Assembly (NCBI RefSeq): GCF_016658865.1
Contig: NZ_CP067992.1
Coordinates: 1,011,001-1,075,000, forward strand
Source: Streptococcus mitis
Lineage (GTDB): Bacteria > Bacillota > Bacilli > Lactobacillales > Streptococcaceae
Reading direction: 5' to 3'
DNA length: 64,000 nucleotides
The notes beneath the pieces are model-generated. The model worked only from the letters and a program-made list of their open reading frames with translations. It searched no databases and was not told the DNA's origin. Of this stretch, positions 29,699-38,084 are shown piece by piece. How positions within the stretch are numbered: the first letter of the stretch is position 1; every line of letters begins with the position of its first letter. Position numbers and translations under genes: made by a program.

Positions 29699-30853
29699 TT
29701 AATAACCAACCCCTCCACGGAATGTGCGAGCCATATCGTTTAAATCATAGTTCTTAGAAGAAGTGTCAATGGTCCATTTCCCATCTTTTTTACTCATTTT
29801 AATTTCATACCCCTCTTTTCTCATACTATCACTAGTATCTAGAGGAGTAGACTCAAATTGGCTTGGAGCATTTTCTAGAATATACTTCTCACCAGCTTTC
29901 ATAGCTTCTGAATAGTTACCATATTTTCCTTTATTTTCTTCGTAGAATTTACGGCTTAGTTCATAAACATTTAAGTTATCCAAGTCAATTGTTTCTGGTC
30001 TTACATAGATAACTGCATAGTCAGGTAAATAAGTTTTTACTTTGTATTCTACCTTTGCTCGTTTAGCATTAGCTTTGATATATCCTTCAGCAAAGGTGCG
30101 AAGTTCTGAATCTGAAGGTTTGTAGTTATAAAAACTTTTTCCGAATGATTCTGTAAATTTCTTAATGAATTCTTCCCGATCAGCCTTAACATCATTAGTG
30201 AATTCAGCTCCATTATCAGATGATTTTTTATCATCTGCAAGGGGAACAACTTTAGCCTTATTGTCAGTAGTGCTTAGTTTTTTCCCACCACCTGAGCTTT
30301 CCCCATCAAGGTAAACCGCATCAACATACTTTTTCATTACCTCTTTAGCTTCATCAATATGATCTTCGTACTTACTTGGATCAACTTTGATAGCTACGTC
30401 ATTATTCTTATTAGATTTTTCTTTGATATCTTCATAGAAGCTAGGTGCAAAATGAAGCTCATATTTAGCATTTTTATCAACTTCATAGACAACATAGCCA
30501 GCTACACTTTTTCCTTTAGAAATACTATCCCCATAATCCATGAATTTAGTTTTACTGTCACTATCATACATTTGAATTGGTTCTACTTTTTCATCTTTTT
30601 CATTGTAAAGAGTGATATCGCGACTAGTGAAACTGAACTGTTTGTCACGATTGTTTTTGATTTCTACTTGAAGTGCAAGATAGCTTGAAGATGAATTTTC
30701 ATCCTTAGGCAATACAAACATTCCATCTTTAACAGATATTTCAAAGTTAGAATTTGATGCAGTACCGTTGTCGCTGGCTTTTTTCGAAGTTCCACAAGCA
30801 ACAAGTGCTAAAGCTGATAACAACAAAGCAGAATGCTTAAGAATTTTTTTCAT
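29699..30853 (-). CDS. Lipoprotein, DUF5105-like
   Basis: Membrane-anchored lipoprotein (384 aa). The signal peptide MKKILKHSALLLSALALVAC ends in the lipobox LVAC, with lipidation expected on Cys20. Residues 30-150 form a beta-rich domain of the DUF4352/immunoglobulin type (YLALQVEIKNNRDKQFSFTS), then a Lys/Asp-rich linker (about 185-225), then a helical C-terminal domain like DUF5105 (YNYKPSDSELRTFAEGYIKA). Function unknown. Single gene with strong extended -10 promoter and ribosome-binding site AAAGGAG. Confidence 0.8.
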   Translation of the reverse strand: MKKILKHSALLLSALALVACGTSKKASDNGTASNSNFEISVKDGMFVLPKDENSSSSYLALQVEIKNNRDKQFSFTSRDITLYNEKDEKVEPIQMYDSDSKTKFMDYGDSISKGKSVAGYVVYEVDKNAKYELHFAPSFYEDIKEKSNKNNDVAIKVDPSKYEDHIDEAKEVMKKYVDAVYLDGESSGGGKKLSTTDNKAKVVPLADDKKSSDNGAEFTNDVKADREEFIKKFTESFGKSFYNYKPSDSELRTFAEGYIKANAKRAKVEYKVKTYLPDYAVIYVRPETIDLDNLNVYELSRKFYEENKGKYGNYSEAMKAGEKYILENAPSQFESTPLDTSDSMRKEGYEIKMSKKDGKWTIDTSSKNYDLNDMARTFRGGVGY

Positions 30854-30883
30854 AATAGAATGTCTCCTTTTATTATTACTGAT

Positions 30884-30912
30884 ATTATACCATAGGTATA
30901 ATAATATTCAAA
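30884..30912 (-). promoter_or_regulatory. Promoter of the lipoprotein gene
   Basis: Minus-strand TTTGAA (30907-30912), 17-nt spacer ending in TGG, TATAAT (30884-30889), about 30 bp before the start. Confidence 0.7.
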
Positions 30913-31116
30913 ACAGAAAACCGAATGTTTAAAAAAATCTAAAAATTATAGAATTCTTTCTAAAATTGGTGGAACAAATTATAAATGCCTAACTAATCAC
31001 TAAATGTTTTTTTAAAATCTATTTCCTATGCTTATACAATAGAAAACCAGAAAACTAAATCTGATAGATATCGTGAGGAAAATGATTTATTAAAGTAGTG
31101 ACTCTCATGCTAACGT

Positions 31117-31145
31117 TTTACTAAAACGCTAAAAAGTGCTATAAT
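31117..31145 (+). promoter_or_regulatory. Promoter of pgm
   Basis: TTTACT (31117-31122), 17-nt spacer ending in TGC, TATAAT (31140-31145). The 330-bp divergent region between the lipoprotein gene and pgm holds this promoter and that of the lipoprotein; the AT-rich middle shows nothing else. Confidence 0.7.
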
Positions 31146-31183
31146 GTGAACGGTTAAAACAATTTACAAAAAGGAGAATTTCA

Positions 31184-32902
31184 ATGTCTTACCAAGAAAA
31201 TTACCAGAAATGGGTTGATTTTGCGGAGCTTCCTGACTACCTTCGCCAAGATTTGGAAAATATGGACGAAAAAACTAAGGAAGATGCCTTTTATACAAAT
31301 CTTGAATTTGGTACTGCGGGTATGCGTGGCTTGATTGGTGCTGGTACAAACCGCATCAACATCTACGTTGTTCGCCAAGCAACTGAAGGATTGGCTCGTT
31401 TGATTGAGTCAAAAGGTGGAAACGAAAAAGAACGTGGTGTGGCAATTGCCTACGATAGCCGTCACTTCTCACCTGAGTTTGCCTTTGAGTCTGCGGCCGT
31501 TCTTGCTAAACACGGCATCAAATCTTACGTATTTGAAAGCCTTCGTCCAACTCCAGAACTATCATTTGCAGTTCGTCACCTCAACTGTTTCGCAGGTATC
31601 ATGGTCACAGCTAGCCACAACCCAGCACCATTTAACGGTTACAAGGTTTACGGTGAAGACGGTGGACAAATGCCTCCACACGATGCAGACGCTTTGACAA
31701 CATACATTCGTGCAATCGAAAATCCATTTGCAGTTGAAGTTGCTGATGTGGAAGCTGAAAAAGCTTCTGGCTTAATTGAAGTTATCGGCGAAGCTGTTGA
31801 CGTAGAATACCTTAAAGAGGTTAAGGACGTAAACATCAACCCAGCCTTGATTGAAGAATTCGGTAAAGACATGAAAATTGTATACACACCACTTCATGGT
31901 ACTGGTGAAATGTTGGCTCGTCGTGCTCTTGCCCAAGCAGGATTTGACTCTGTTCAAGTCGTTGAAGCGCAAGCAACTGCCGATCCTGACTTCTCAACTG
32001 TAAAATCTCCAAACCCAGAAAGCCAAGCAGCCTTTGCCCTTGCTGAAGAACTTGGTCGTCAAGTTGGTGCAGATGTTCTTGTGGCAACTGACCCTGATGC
32101 TGACCGTGTTGGTGTTGAAGTTCTTCAAAAAGATGGTAGCTACCTCAACCTTTCAGGTAACCAAATTGGTGCCATCATGGCTAAATACATCTTGGAAGCC
32201 CACAAAAACGCTGGAACTCTTCCTGAAAATGCAGCTCTATGTAAATCTATCGTATCAACTGACTTGGTGACGAAGATTGCTGAAAGCTACGGCGCAACCA
32301 TGTTCAACGTTCTGACTGGTTTCAAATTCATCGCTGAAAAAATCCAAGAATTTGAAGAAAAACACAATCACACTTACATGATGGGATTTGAAGAAAGCTT
32401 CGGTTACTTGATTAAACCATTCGTACGTGATAAAGACGCTATCCAAGCTGTTCTAGTCGTTGCTGAACTTGCTGCCTACTACCGTTCACGTGGTTTGACA
32501 CTTGCTGACGGTATCGAAGAAATCTACAAAGAGTACGGCTACTATGCTGAAAAAACAATCTCTGTGACTCTTTCTGGTGTCGATGGAGCAGAACAAATCA
32601 AAGCGATTATGGCTAAATTCCGTAACAATGCTCCAAAAGAATGGAACGCAACAGCTATCACTGTCGTAGAAGACTTCAAGGCTCAAACTGCTACTGCTGC
32701 TGACGGAACTGTTACAAACTTGACAACTCCTCCAAGTGATGTTTTGAAATACACACTTGCTGACGGTTCATGGATTGCCGTTCGCCCTTCAGGTACAGAA
32801 CCAAAAATCAAGTTCTACATTGCAGTTGTAGGTGAAACCAACGAAGAATCACAAGCTAAAATTGCTAACATCGAAGCAGAAATCAATGCTTTTGTAAAAT
32901 AA
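31184..32902 (+). CDS. pgm: Phosphoglucomutase
   Basis: Alpha-phosphohexomutase (572 aa), interconverting glucose-1- and glucose-6-phosphate; it links glycolysis with glycogen (ADP-glucose) and with UDP-glucose for capsule or wall polymers. Motifs: MVTASHNPAPFNGYKVY with the phosphoserine, the Mg loop TDPDADRVGV, the sugar loop GFEESFGYL, and the phosphate-binding RPSGTEPKIKFY near the C terminus. Strong codon bias. Ribosome-binding site AAAGGAG, own promoter and terminator. The bta gene follows after the terminator. Confidence 0.95.
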   Translation: MSYQENYQKWVDFAELPDYLRQDLENMDEKTKEDAFYTNLEFGTAGMRGLIGAGTNRINIYVVRQATEGLARLIESKGGNEKERGVAIAYDSRHFSPEFAFESAAVLAKHGIKSYVFESLRPTPELSFAVRHLNCFAGIMVTASHNPAPFNGYKVYGEDGGQMPPHDADALTTYIRAIENPFAVEVADVEAEKASGLIEVIGEAVDVEYLKEVKDVNINPALIEEFGKDMKIVYTPLHGTGEMLARRALAQAGFDSVQVVEAQATADPDFSTVKSPNPESQAAFALAEELGRQVGADVLVATDPDADRVGVEVLQKDGSYLNLSGNQIGAIMAKYILEAHKNAGTLPENAALCKSIVSTDLVTKIAESYGATMFNVLTGFKFIAEKIQEFEEKHNHTYMMGFEESFGYLIKPFVRDKDAIQAVLVVAELAAYYRSRGLTLADGIEEIYKEYGYYAEKTISVTLSGVDGAEQIKAIMAKFRNNAPKEWNATAITVVEDFKAQTATAADGTVTNLTTPPSDVLKYTLADGSWIAVRPSGTEPKIKFYIAVVGETNEESQAKIANIEAEINAFVK

Positions 32903-32910
32903 AGCCCTAT

Positions 32911-32943
32911 AAAAGATGAGACCAACCAATCTCATCTTTTTTT
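32911..32943 (+). terminator. Terminator of pgm
   Basis: Stem AAAAGATGAGA / TCTCATCTTTT with 7-8-nt loop and a long T run. Confidence 0.9.
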
Positions 32944-33013
32944 CGTATCAAATCTAAGCAATTTTAGAAATTTTATGGCATACTAGACTTATCAATGAAA
33001 GCGAGGTAATCTC

Positions 33014-33361
33014 ATGGAACAATTTTTAGATAATATCAAAGACCTTGAAGTCACTACAGTTGCGCGTGCGCAAGAAGCTCTTGATAAAAAAGAAACTGCA
33101 ACCTTCTTTATCGGTCGCAAAACTTGCCCTTACTGCCGTAAATTTGCAGGTACTTTAGCAGGTGTCGTAGCTGAAACCAAAGCTCACATCTACTTCATCA
33201 ACAGTGAAGAACCAAGCCAACTCAATGAGTTGCAAGAATTCCGCTCACGCTACGGAATCCCAACTGTACCAGGCTTTGTTCATATTGCAGATGGACAAAT
33301 CAATGTCCGTTGCGACTCTTCAATGTCAGCACAAGAAATCAAGGACTTTGCTGGATTGTAA
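33014..33361 (+). CDS. bta: Thioredoxin-like protein Bta (bacteriocin transport accessory type)
   Basis: Thioredoxin-fold protein (115 aa) with a CPYC active site in FIGRKTCPYCRKFAG and the cis-Pro region GIPTVPGFVHI. The family is named for a lantibiotic transport accessory protein but occurs in streptococci without bacteriocin genes. There is no signal peptide, so it probably acts on cytoplasmic thiols. The same pgm-bta order is known in pneumococci. Ribosome-binding site GAGGT. Its terminator was split by the insertion sequence that begins 17 bp after the stop codon. Confidence 0.87.
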   Translation: MEQFLDNIKDLEVTTVARAQEALDKKETATFFIGRKTCPYCRKFAGTLAGVVAETKAHIYFINSEEPSQLNELQEFRSRYGIPTVPGFVHIADGQINVRCDSSMSAQEIKDFAGL

Positions 33362-33367
33362 AAAAAC

Positions 33368-33378
33368 AACAAAAGAAG
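33368..33378. repeat. Left part of the bta terminator, split by the IS
   Basis: AACAAAAGAAG. Joined to 34817-34835 (removing one AAG of the target duplication) it rebuilds a terminator identical in 29 of 30 positions to 40050-40079. Confidence 0.8.
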
Positions 33379-33385
33379 TGTACTG

Positions 33386-33426
33386 CACCCCAAAAGTTAG
33401 ACAGTAAAAATCTAACTTTTGGGGTG
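33386..33426 (+). promoter_or_regulatory. Hairpin at the left IS end covering the orfA ribosome-binding site
   Basis: Perfect 16-bp arms, 33386-33401 (CACCCCAAAAGTTAGA) and 33411-33426, loop of 9. The 5' arm lies in the terminal repeat and the 3' arm holds GGGGTG, the orfA Shine-Dalgarno; a T-rich stretch follows. Transcripts entering from bta would fold it, hiding the site or terminating. Confidence 0.75.
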
Positions 33427-33433
33427 TTTTATT

Positions 33434-33952
33434 ATGAAATTGAGTTATGATGATAAAGTTCAGATCTATGAACTTAGAAAACAAGGATATAGCTTAGAGA
33501 AGCTTTCAAATAAATTTGGGATAAACAATTCTAATCTTAGGTACATGATTAAATTGATTGATCGTTACGGAATAGAGTTCGTCAAAAAAGGAAAGAATTG
33601 TTACTATTCTCCTGAACTAAAACAAGAGATCATTGATAAAGTTCTTCTTGAGGGGCATTCACAAATTAGGGCGTCTCTGGATTATGCTCTTCTAAGTAGT
33701 GGATTACTTTCGAATTGGCTGGCACAATATAAGAAAAACGGGTATACTATTGTTGAGAAAACAAGAGGGAGACCACCTAAAATGGGACGTAAGCCAAAGA
33801 AGAGATTTGAAGATATGACAGAATTAGAACGTCTTCAAGCAGAAAATGAGTACTTGAGAGCGGAGAATGCCATTCTAAAAAAGTTGAGAGAACTCCGATT
33901 GAGGGACGAAAAGGAGCAAGAAGAAAAACGGAAATTGTTCAAGGACTGGTAA
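33434..33952 (+). CDS. IS3-family transposase OrfA
   Basis: DNA-binding subunit (172 aa) of the transposase. Two helix-turn-helix units: [20 protein letters not shown] at the start and a second around 65-110. The C-terminal region ([20 protein letters not shown]) is a leucine-zipper-like coiled coil. I take the ATG at 33434, seven bases after GGGGTG, rather than the TTG at 33419, which lies in the hairpin. Near its end the slippery heptamer A-AAA-AAG at 33877-33883 is in the right phase for -1 frameshifting into orfB. Confidence 0.9.
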   Translation: MKLSYDDKVQIYELRKQGYSLEKLSNKFGINNSNLRYMIKLIDRYGIEFVKKGKNCYYSPELKQEIIDKVLLEGHSQIRASLDYALLSSGLLSNWLAQYKKNGYTIVEKTRGRPPKMGRKPKKRFEDMTELERLQAENEYLRAENAILKKLRELRLRDEKEQEEKRKLFKDW

Positions 33953-34782
33953 CAGAGTTTTCTTTAGATATCCTTCTAAAGATTATTAAGCTTGCCCGTT
34001 CAACTTATTATTACCACTTAAAACAGCTGGATCAAAGCGATAAAGATTATGATATTAAAGCTGAAATTCAGTCAATTTATACTGAGCATAAAGGAAATTA
34101 CGGCTATCGTCGCATGACTCTAGAATTACGAAATCGTGGCTTCGTAGTGAACCATAAGAAGGTGCAGCGTCTGATGAAAGTACTTGGTTTAACGGCTCGA
34201 ATTCGCCGTAAAAGGAAGTATTCTTCATACCAAGGAGAGGTTGGCAAGAAAGCAGATAATCTTATTCAACGTCAATTTGAAGCAACCAAACCAATGGAAA
34301 AGTGTTATACGGATGTGACAGAATTTGCCATTCCAGCAAGCAGCCAAAAGCTTTATTTATCACCAGTTTTAGATGGCTTTAACAGCGAAATTATCTCCTA
34401 CAATCTTTCTACTTCGCCGAACTTAGTACAAATGAAAGCTATGCTAGAACAAGCCTTTACAGAGAACCATTACGAGAATACAATTCTCCATAGTGACCAA
34501 GGATGGCAATACCAACACGATTTCTATCATCATTTTTTAAAGAATAAGGGAATCCAACCATCTATGTCACGTAAGGGAAATAGCCCAGATAACGGTATGA
34601 TGGAATCTTTCTTTGGCATTCTTAAGTCTGAAATGTTTTATGGTTATGAGAATACGTTTCAGTCACTTGAACACTTGGAACAAGCTATTGTAGACTATAT
34701 TGATTACTACAACAACAAACGAATTAAGGTAAAACTAAAAGGACTTAGCCCTGTACAATATAGAACTAAATCCTTTGCTTAA
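33883..34782 (+). CDS. IS3-family transposase OrfB (by -1 frameshift from OrfA)
   Basis: Catalytic part of the transposase, made as an OrfAB fusion. The -1 frame is open from the slippery site 33877-33883 to the stop at 34782, about 299 codons, so nothing is missing. Order: HTH_21-like segment ([20 protein letters not shown]), then the rve integrase core with the DDE triad, Asp in CYTDVTEF, Asp in [11 protein letters not shown] and Glu in [16 protein letters not shown]. The end [19 protein letters not shown] is typical of the family. An internal ATG at 34114 could give a short form lacking the first part. Confidence 0.9.
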   Translation, partial: VERTPIEGRKGARRKTEIVQGLVTEFSLDILLKIIKLARSTYYYHLKQLDQSDKDYDIKAEIQSIYTEHKGNYGYRRMTLELRNRGFVVNHKKVQRLMKVLGLTARIRRKRKYSSYQGEVGKKADNLIQRQFEATKPMEKCYTDVTEFAIPASSQKLYLSPVLDGFNSEIISYNLSTSPNLVQMKAMLEQAFTENHYENTILHSDQGWQYQHDFYHHFLKNKGIQPSMSRKGNSPDNGMMESFFGILKSEMFYGYENTFQSLEHLEQAIVDYIDYYNNKRIKVKLKGLSPVQYRTKSFA

Positions 34783-34813
34783 ATTAATTGTCTAACTTTT
34801 TGGGGTCAGTACA

Positions 34814-34835
34814 AAGGCTCTCGCCTTCTTTTTTA
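34814..34835. terminator. Right part of the bta terminator (shortened)
   Basis: After the IS, AAGGC-TCTC-GCCTT followed by CTTTTTT remains, a 5-bp stem in place of the original 7 bp or more. It overlaps the stop codon of the helicase gene on the minus strand. Confidence 0.6.
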
Positions 34836-37800
34836 ATTGCATTCAAAATATTTATCAACCAACTCCTGAATTCTTCCTTCTTTAGCTGCTGGAATAGTAT
34901 CTTCTAAAACAAAATTCTTCCTACTGATATCTTGAGAGAGATTTCCAAAGATAAAATTAGTCGAAATGTTATAGATAATTTCTGAAGGCGCAAATCCATA
35001 AACTTGATTTTCTAGGATATGTTTTAAGCGTTCTTCAGGATTTGGAAATACATCTTTTAAGCCATTACTATTGTATAGTCGCTTAACAAGTTCAGCAATA
35101 TAGAGACCTGACTTCATGTACAAATCAATGAATGTCTTAGATGGATCATCAAAGATTCCTGGGCTTTCGTTCTCAAGTTCATCTACCATCCTCTTCACCA
35201 CCCGTTTAGGAGTGAAAATCTGGTTGGTCTTTTGCGGTGGAATATAGTCAAAGATATCTTCTTTTTGATCTTTAAAATAATCTGCTAGCTCCTCTTTCTT
35301 GCGAAGAAATTCTTGAATGGCTTCATCAAATGTTGCTCGATCAAAGAGATGTCCTGAAAAATCCTGCCCACCATCTCTCAAATAACGAAATTGGTCAATC
35401 GTAATACCAGTCACCTCAAAGAAAACATGCTCAGGAACAAAGGTGTCAAAATTATCAAGCGTTAGGGAATGATCACCATAGGCCATGATAAAACTAGGGA
35501 TTGTTCGTGCAAATCCTCGAAGGTGATCCCGGATTTCATCTTGAGCAGATTGTTTCAACTGTTCAACACGTTTGACCTCAACCTGTTCGATAAACTTCTC
35601 AGGCATTTTTTCCACTTCTTTTTTGAGTGTTTGTTCTAGTTTTTCTTTGTGGATGAGATTATTTTTTTCTATTCGTTTTTCAAGATCTTCTTGAATCTTA
35701 TCTTTCTGCTCCTTATCATTTGCTTTCTTGAGCTGTTGCTGCAACTCTTCCTTGATATGAGCTTCAGAAATTTTTCTTTCGATATCATTTTTTCGAATTT
35801 CATTCTCAAATGTTGCTGTAATTTGCTTCTTGATTTGATCTGTTTCTCGAGTTTTTAGGTTATATTCACCTTTCAAATCTTCTACAATCACTGAAGAAAC
35901 TGTCTTGCTCAAATCATTAACCAGCTGTTTTTGAGTTCTGTCCTCATCCTTAGTGAACAAATCTGTCACAGATTGACTAAGTCCATAGACTTTTTCACCA
36001 AAAAGTCGCATTTGCTGATTAATTACAATTTCATGGTCTACTACTGCATTTCCTTCATCATCCACTGTAACATCTGAAAAATCTAGTAAATCAGAAGGTG
36101 TTTGTAACTTGCCTTCCTTTTCAACTGGCAGCTCATTTAAAATATCTAGAACTGTTTGACTAGCTTGGAAAATACCGCTGATATTATCAAAAAGGAGATT
36201 GGACATAAAGCCACGTTTGAGGACTTCCCTAGCTTTTATTTGACGCGGTATAGTCAGAACTGCCTTGGCATCAATTTCAACCATCTTACCAGCACTATCT
36301 TCAGCTATGACAGGGAAGAAATTTAGTAATTCTCTGATATTTTCTTCACGAGTTGCGGAAGTTCCTCCACCTCCTGCAGTTGCAAGTGATAAGTTGTTCG
36401 CAAACTCATCAAAGAGAATCAGGGTTCTTTCTGGCGCAAAGTCAAAGACATAGGCTCTTTCTTTACGGAAGTGGTTTCCTTTGTTATCGCTCCATGAGTA
36501 AGGGTTTTGAGCACGGAAGGCAGCTTGCATATAAAGGGCAGGTGATTTCAAGTTTGATAACATCAATACGCCTGTCCATTCAGGGATAGTCACACCTGTC
36601 GTCAACTGACCAACGGATAGAGTAATGGTTTTGTCATTCTCTGCTATCGCCTTTCTAACCAAATCTAAGGATTTGAGTTTGACTTTATCGTCTTCTTCGG
36701 ACATACGTCCATCACCTGCAGCTAGAACAATCTCATAGTTTTCATAAATTGGGTGTTCTTCTAGTAGTGCTTTTAAAGCTTTAGCTGAGGCTACACGTTC
36801 TAACAGCCAAAAAGTATGCTTGAGTTCATTACGAAGTTCTTTGGTTGAAAATGGATACTTTTCATTGCTTGATAGAGTATTTAGCCAATTTCTAACATCT
36901 TGCTCATGGATAAATTTCCCTTTATCATCTGTAGCGAAAAATTCACTCAAGTCAAAAGCATAGTCGATATTCTCTCCATCAAGTTGAGCCCCTTTTTCTA
37001 ACTCCTCACCAATCATCTGAGACATTTGATAGGTAAAGAGATTTAATTGAGGCAAGCTCTCATATGGATTTTCCTCTTCTTGCTCAGGCGACCAATTCGT
37101 TTTGGCTGCCTGCTCATCAGCATAAGACCAGTTGTAGATTTGATCCTCTGTAAAATCTCCTTTGGCCAATGCCTTAAATGGTGTACCTGACAAATGAAGA
37201 GTGAAATTCCGTCGAATCTTATTAAAAGCTTGGTCTGTCTTAAAGGTATCAACTCCTTCGTGAGCCTCATCGATAACCAATAAATCCCAGTGGAGATCTG
37301 TAACCCATTTAAGTTTGTTATGCTCTCCACCTAGATAAGCAGAGCCTTTCAAGTCTTGAAGACTGATAAAAGCAAGTTGTCTTACATCGTCATCTAAAAT
37401 ACCAACAAATTCTTTTCGTGACAAGGTTGGACGACTTTTAAGGCTATCCGATTCAGAAACAAACTTGTAAGTCGTTTGACCTGCTATGAATTTTTCAAAA
37501 TCATCATACCATGAGTTGGCAATGGCAGGTCTGTTTGTTACAATCAGGACATTGACAGCATCCATTCGACGAACTAGATCATAGGTAGACAAGGTTTTAC
37601 CAAAGCGTGGCTTGGCATTCCAAAGGAACTTACCTCCTAGATGATTCTTGAAATAAGCTAATATCTTAGAAACTGCTTCTTCTTGCTCTTGTCGCAGAGT
37701 ATAGTCCTGTCCTTGGCCAGGCTGATAACCTGACAAATCATGCTGAACAAACTTATCGAAAAGATTTTTAGATTTTTCAGGAGTTCCATTAAAGTAAAAC

Positions 37801-38084
37801 CATTCCGTCTTGGGACGACGTTCCACATCATGGAAAGAAAGGAAATGGTGGAAATCATGGTCCTTAAAAGTCTTTCCCTTATCAGGTTCTTCTGTATAGG
37901 TCGCATCTCCAGTCCACAATATGTCTGTATCTATATGAGCAGTATGCGTTTGTTCTTTAATCCGTTGTCTGACATCACGCTCCGTATAACCAATCTTGAT
38001 CCAGCCCTTATTGCTTGTTACCGTAGGTGTGGTGTAGGCATAGATTTTAGGATGAATTTCTTTCGAGGTTTTAATTTCTACCAT
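34833..38084 (-). CDS. GIY-YIG/helicase restriction protein of an R-M system
   Basis: Large restriction subunit (1083 aa). Residues about 10-90 form a GIY-YIG nuclease domain of T5orf172 type (IYAYTTPT, WIKIGYTERDVRQRIKEQ). A superfamily 2 helicase/translocase follows: FLWNAKPRFGKTLSTYDL (motif I), VIDEAHEG (motif II), LHLSGTPFKAL (III), and TLSVGQLTTGVTIPEW. A long Lys/Glu-rich coiled coil spans about 730-860. The C-terminal 160 residues look like the first part of an adenine methyltransferase (FTPKRVVKRMVDEL, TFIDLYMKSGLYIAEL, QVYGFAPSEIIYN) but no NPPY motif follows. ATG at 38084 shares a base with the methyltransferase stop; a TTG lies one codon before. Resembles type I/III restriction enzymes in logic. 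Confidence 0.83.
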   Translation of the reverse strand: MVEIKTSKEIHPKIYAYTTPTVTSNKGWIKIGYTERDVRQRIKEQTHTAHIDTDILWTGDATYTEEPDKGKTFKDHDFHHFLSFHDVERRPKTEWFYFNGTPEKSKNLFDKFVQHDLSGYQPGQGQDYTLRQEQEEAVSKILAYFKNHLGGKFLWNAKPRFGKTLSTYDLVRRMDAVNVLIVTNRPAIANSWYDDFEKFIAGQTTYKFVSESDSLKSRPTLSRKEFVGILDDDVRQLAFISLQDLKGSAYLGGEHNKLKWVTDLHWDLLVIDEAHEGVDTFKTDQAFNKIRRNFTLHLSGTPFKALAKGDFTEDQIYNWSYADEQAAKTNWSPEQEEENPYESLPQLNLFTYQMSQMIGEELEKGAQLDGENIDYAFDLSEFFATDDKGKFIHEQDVRNWLNTLSSNEKYPFSTKELRNELKHTFWLLERVASAKALKALLEEHPIYENYEIVLAAGDGRMSEEDDKVKLKSLDLVRKAIAENDKTITLSVGQLTTGVTIPEWTGVLMLSNLKSPALYMQAAFRAQNPYSWSDNKGNHFRKERAYVFDFAPERTLILFDEFANNLSLATAGGGGTSATREENIRELLNFFPVIAEDSAGKMVEIDAKAVLTIPRQIKAREVLKRGFMSNLLFDNISGIFQASQTVLDILNELPVEKEGKLQTPSDLLDFSDVTVDDEGNAVVDHEIVINQQMRLFGEKVYGLSQSVTDLFTKDEDRTQKQLVNDLSKTVSSVIVEDLKGEYNLKTRETDQIKKQITATFENEIRKNDIERKISEAHIKEELQQQLKKANDKEQKDKIQEDLEKRIEKNNLIHKEKLEQTLKKEVEKMPEKFIEQVEVKRVEQLKQSAQDEIRDHLRGFARTIPSFIMAYGDHSLTLDNFDTFVPEHVFFEVTGITIDQFRYLRDGGQDFSGHLFDRATFDEAIQEFLRKKEELADYFKDQKEDIFDYIPPQKTNQIFTPKRVVKRMVDELENESPGIFDDPSKTFIDLYMKSGLYIAELVKRLYNSNGLKDVFPNPEERLKHILENQVYGFAPSEIIYNISTNFIFGNLSQDISRKNFVLEDTIPAAKEGRIQELVDKYFECN

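Larger units (their letters stand above)
33379..34813 (+). mobile_element. IS3-family insertion sequence, IS150 type, 1435 bp, intact
   Basis: Terminal inverted repeats of 25 bp at 33379-33403 (TGTACTGCACCCCAAAAGTT...) and 34789-34813, matching apart from one shifted base and starting TGTACTG at both ends. A 3-bp target duplication AAG flanks the element (33376-33378 and 34814-34816). Two overlapping frames, orfA and orfB in the -1 phase with an A-AAA-AAG slippery site, are complete, so the element looks active. It sits in the terminator hairpin between bta and the restriction-modification operon. Confidence 0.95.
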
